This document shows, piece by piece, positions 6,656-8,581 of a stretch of 8,581 nt of DNA. Each line of letters starts with the position of its first letter. The stretch's first letter is position 1. The stretch lies in the NCBI GenBank assembly GCA_937982495.1, contig CALJLX010000450.1, positions 1 to 8,581 of the forward strand. Reading direction: 5' to 3'. The position numbers were made by a program, and so were the translations under genes. This DNA is from an uncultured Desulfuromonas sp. Its GTDB lineage: Bacteria > Desulfobacterota > Desulfuromonadia > Desulfuromonadales > Trichloromonadaceae. Below the pieces are notes generated by a model that saw only the letters and a program-made list of their open reading frames with translations, was not told the origin of the DNA and did no database searches.

Positions 6656-8407
6656 CTACTCGTCATACCCCAGGGTCAGCGCCGGAGACCGTCCCCCGGC
6701 ACCGGATCTCCCCGCACCACCTTTGAGCTTGAACCGCCGCAACATCTCCTGCATCTGCGCGGCATGGGAGGCAAGTTCCTCGGCGGCGGCGGCACTCTGT
6801 TCGGCGTTGGCGGTGTTCTGCTGGGTGACCTGATCGATCTGGCCGAGCCCGATATTGATTTCCGAGATGCCTTGCGCCTGCTCGTTGGAAGACGCGGCGA
6901 TCTCGGCCACCAGATCGGTCACCTTGCCGATGCCGCCGACGATTTCATTCAGGGCCTCGGCGGTCTTGTCGGCAATCTGGGAACCGGAAGAAACCTTGCC
7001 GACCGAACCCTCGATCAGGTCCGCGGTCTCCCGGGCGGCTTTGGCGCTGCGCGCCGCCAGGTTGCGCACCTCTTCGGCGACGACCGCGAAGCCCTTGCCA
7101 TGCTGCCCGGCCCGCGCGGCTTCCACCGCCGCGTTCAGCGCGAGCAGATTGGTCTGGAAGGCGATTTCGTCAATGGTCTTGATGATTTTGGAAATATTCT
7201 GGCTGGAGGCGTTGATTTCGGCCATGGCTTCGATCATTTCCAGCATATGGGCGTTGCCCCCTTCCGCCGACTGGCGAGCCTGTTCCGCCAGCTTGCTGGC
7301 CTGGCCGGCATTTTCGGCGTTGCGACGGGTCTGCGACCCCATTTCGTGCATGGTACTGGTGATTTCCTCCAGCGACGCGGCCGATTCGGTCGCGCCCTGG
7401 GAGAGGGACTGGCTGGCATCGGAAACCTGAAAGCTTCCCGAGTTGATCTGATCCCCCAGCATCTGAATCTGGGACATCACTCCATTCAGGTCCTGCCCCA
7501 TTTTTTTCAGAGCATTACGAATGACGTCCTGCTGATCGTGCGGATGCACTTCAAAACTCAAATCTCCGGCCGCCAATTTTGTCAAAGACCCGACAATTTC
7601 CTTTTCCAGGGTCTCGGAAAAGTCATCGATCGATGCGGCGATCTGACCGATTTCATCCTTCTGGTGCAGATGGAGGCGCTGGCCCAGATGCCCCTTGCCC
7701 ATTTCCGCCATCATCGAAACCACCTGCGCCAAGGGCTTCCGCACCATGCGGCCGAGCAACAGCATGACCCCGAGCGTGGCGATGAGCAAGCCTCCGAGTC
7801 CGGTCAGCCCCCCTGTCAAAAGGCTGTCCCGACGAGCATCGGCCAGGGCGGTGGCGACCTGCGTTTCGCCTTCGCGCAGCTTATCCAGGGCAAAACGCAG
7901 GTAAAGAACCCCGGCGACGCTACCGACGGTGGCCCCGTCATGACATTCGAGGCATGTCGACTCCATGATTTCCGGGCGCAGAAGCAGCAGAGCGTTTCCA
8001 TCCTCTTTTTCCACCACATCGGACGAACTTCCGGCCAGGCGGGCAAAGTCCGACCCGCTCCCCTTGCCGGCGGCCAGGCTGGAATAGTGAATTGTCCCCT
8101 GGGGATCGGTCAGCCCGATTTCAATAACCCCGGGCACCTTGCCCAGGCTGGCGATCAACTCGTCGAAAACTTCCATCTCCCCTCGCTCCAGGGATCCGGC
8201 CGTGCCCGCCTCAAGGCTGGCGAAGACGCTGTGCGCCTGATTCTGGGCGCCCTCGCGCAGAACTCTTAAGGTTTCATTGCCGCTTGCCTCCAGCAGATGA
8301 TTGGCGCGCAAGGTACTGATCAGGGTACTGGCGATGAAAACCACCAATAACACCAGCGAAAGAAAACCTCCGACCTTGACCTGGATACTTTGCGTGTTCA
8401 GCAACAT
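6656..8407 (-). CDS. Methyl-accepting chemotaxis protein with periplasmic c-type heme sensor domain
   Basis: A 583-aa transmembrane chemoreceptor from the start at 8407. TM1 is about residues 12-33, the periplasmic domain about 34-195, TM2 about 196-219, HAMP about 220-270, and a second HAMP-like stretch 271-320. A long signalling hairpin has its tip at EIAFQTNLLALNAAVEAARAG (about 414-434). The periplasmic part contains one c-heme attachment motif, C152-L-E-C155-H156 (7954-7940), as in the PAS-like heme sensors GSU0935 and GSU0582 of Geobacter sulfurreducens. It should report redox potential or a heme ligand to CheA via CheW/CheV. No C-terminal CheR-binding pentapeptide is seen (it ends GYDE). 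A frame extension to 8479 adds 24 residues, but it overlaps the sigma-54 promoter and lacks a good ribosome-binding site, whereas 8407 has GGGGAGGAGG directly upstream. cheV follows. Confidence 0.95.
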   Translation of the reverse strand: MLLNTQSIQVKVGGFLSLVLLVVFIASTLISTLRANHLLEASGNETLRVLREGAQNQAHSVFASLEAGTAGSLERGEMEVFDELIASLGKVPGVIEIGLTDPQGTIHYSSLAAGKGSGSDFARLAGSSSDVVEKEDGNALLLLRPEIMESTCLECHDGATVGSVAGVLYLRFALDKLREGETQVATALADARRDSLLTGGLTGLGGLLIATLGVMLLLGRMVRKPLAQVVSMMAEMGKGHLGQRLHLHQKDEIGQIAASIDDFSETLEKEIVGSLTKLAAGDLSFEVHPHDQQDVIRNALKKMGQDLNGVMSQIQMLGDQINSGSFQVSDASQSLSQGATESAASLEEITSTMHEMGSQTRRNAENAGQASKLAEQARQSAEGGNAHMLEMIEAMAEINASSQNISKIIKTIDEIAFQTNLLALNAAVEAARAGQHGKGFAVVAEEVRNLAARSAKAARETADLIEGSVGKVSSGSQIADKTAEALNEIVGGIGKVTDLVAEIAASSNEQAQGISEINIGLGQIDQVTQQNTANAEQSAAAAEELASHAAQMQEMLRRFKLKGGAGRSGAGGRSPALTLGYDE

Positions 8408-8410
8408 GAG

Positions 8411-8420
8411 CCTCCTCCCC
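8411..8420 (-). promoter_or_regulatory. Ribosome-binding site that fixes the receptor start at 8407
   Basis: The purine run GGGGAGGAGG ends three bases before the ATG at 8407-8405; its GAGG core at 8417-8414 is six bases away. No comparable site precedes the upstream in-frame ATG at 8479, which also falls inside the promoter. The protein from 8407 begins with a short charged tail and TM1, as is normal for receptors. Confidence 0.85.
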
Positions 8421-8462
8421 TTCCGAGAAACATCGACAAAACCGTATACCACAGTATCGCTC

Positions 8463-8478
8463 AGCAAAACATGTGCCA
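8463..8478 (-). promoter_or_regulatory. Sigma-54 (RpoN) promoter of the receptor gene
   Basis: On the minus strand TGGCACATGTTTTGCT carries the -24 element TGGCAC and -12 element TTGCT, with exactly ten bases between the invariant GG and GC. This is an essentially consensus RpoN site. It predicts a start near 8452 and a 5' leader of about 45 nt before the ATG at 8407. Expression should need an enhancer-binding activator, which is not encoded in the window. Confidence 0.85.
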
Positions 8479-8529
8479 AAACGAGGGGGCATCCAGCTGA
8501 CCGTCATGCCTAATATCGAATCATTTCCA

Positions 8530-8540
8530 GGCAATTTGCC
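8530..8540. repeat. Short palindrome upstream of the sigma-54 promoter
   Basis: GGCAA-T-TTGCC is a perfect 5+5 inverted repeat about 78-88 bp upstream of the predicted start. That is a usual distance for an enhancer-binding protein half-site pair. It is short enough to occur by chance. The rest of 8480-8581 shows no gene. Confidence 0.25.
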
Positions 8541-8581
8541 GATGCCGGCCGGCGGCGCTTGCTAAGGCCTGTTGCGCGCCC

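Overview
The window reads as chromosomal DNA of a GC-rich, Gram-negative anaerobe or facultative anaerobe, most likely a Desulfuromonas/Geobacter-type deltaproteobacterium (Desulfuromonadota). The grounds are a chemoreceptor with a periplasmic c-type heme motif, a near-consensus sigma-54 promoter, a CheV, and a soluble multi-PAS kinase with cysteine-rich PAS domains. The organism assignment is inference from gene content. No mobile element, CRISPR array or sizeable repeat was seen.

Layout. Positions 1-56 (minus) hold the first 18 codons of a DEAD-box RNA helicase that runs off the left edge, behind a long gene-free leader (57-449). Next come a 67-aa four-cysteine protein (450-653, minus) and mnmH, the tRNA 2-selenouridine synthase (704-1759, minus), which has a good sigma-70 promoter. 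Divergent from mnmH is an initiator tRNA-fMet(CAU) at 1955-2031 (plus), with a textbook promoter and intrinsic terminator.

The rest is one co-directional minus-strand cluster, read from right to left: a heme-c methyl-accepting chemotaxis protein (8407 to 6656), CheV (6551 to 5580), a YeeE/YedE thiosulfate-transporter-type membrane protein (5548 to 4454), a TusA-type sulfur carrier (4435 to 4175) and a triple-PAS soluble histidine kinase (4178 to 2103). The last three genes are tightly packed and the final pair overlaps by 4 bp as ATGA. A sigma-54 promoter at 8463-8478 lies 45 nt or so upstream of the receptor start. It shows that the longer reading frame opening at 8479 is not the real start.

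Working hypothesis. The five genes form a redox/sulfur-responsive signalling unit. The receptor senses redox state or a small ligand through heme and feeds CheW-type coupling by CheV. YeeE and TusA import and carry sulfane sulfur. The coupled kinase, with ten cysteines in its first two PAS domains, may read sulfur or redox status. Each gene family is known. Their combination, and any functional link between kinase and sulfur carrier, is inference. mnmH nearby leaves open a selenium role for the YedE/TusA pair.
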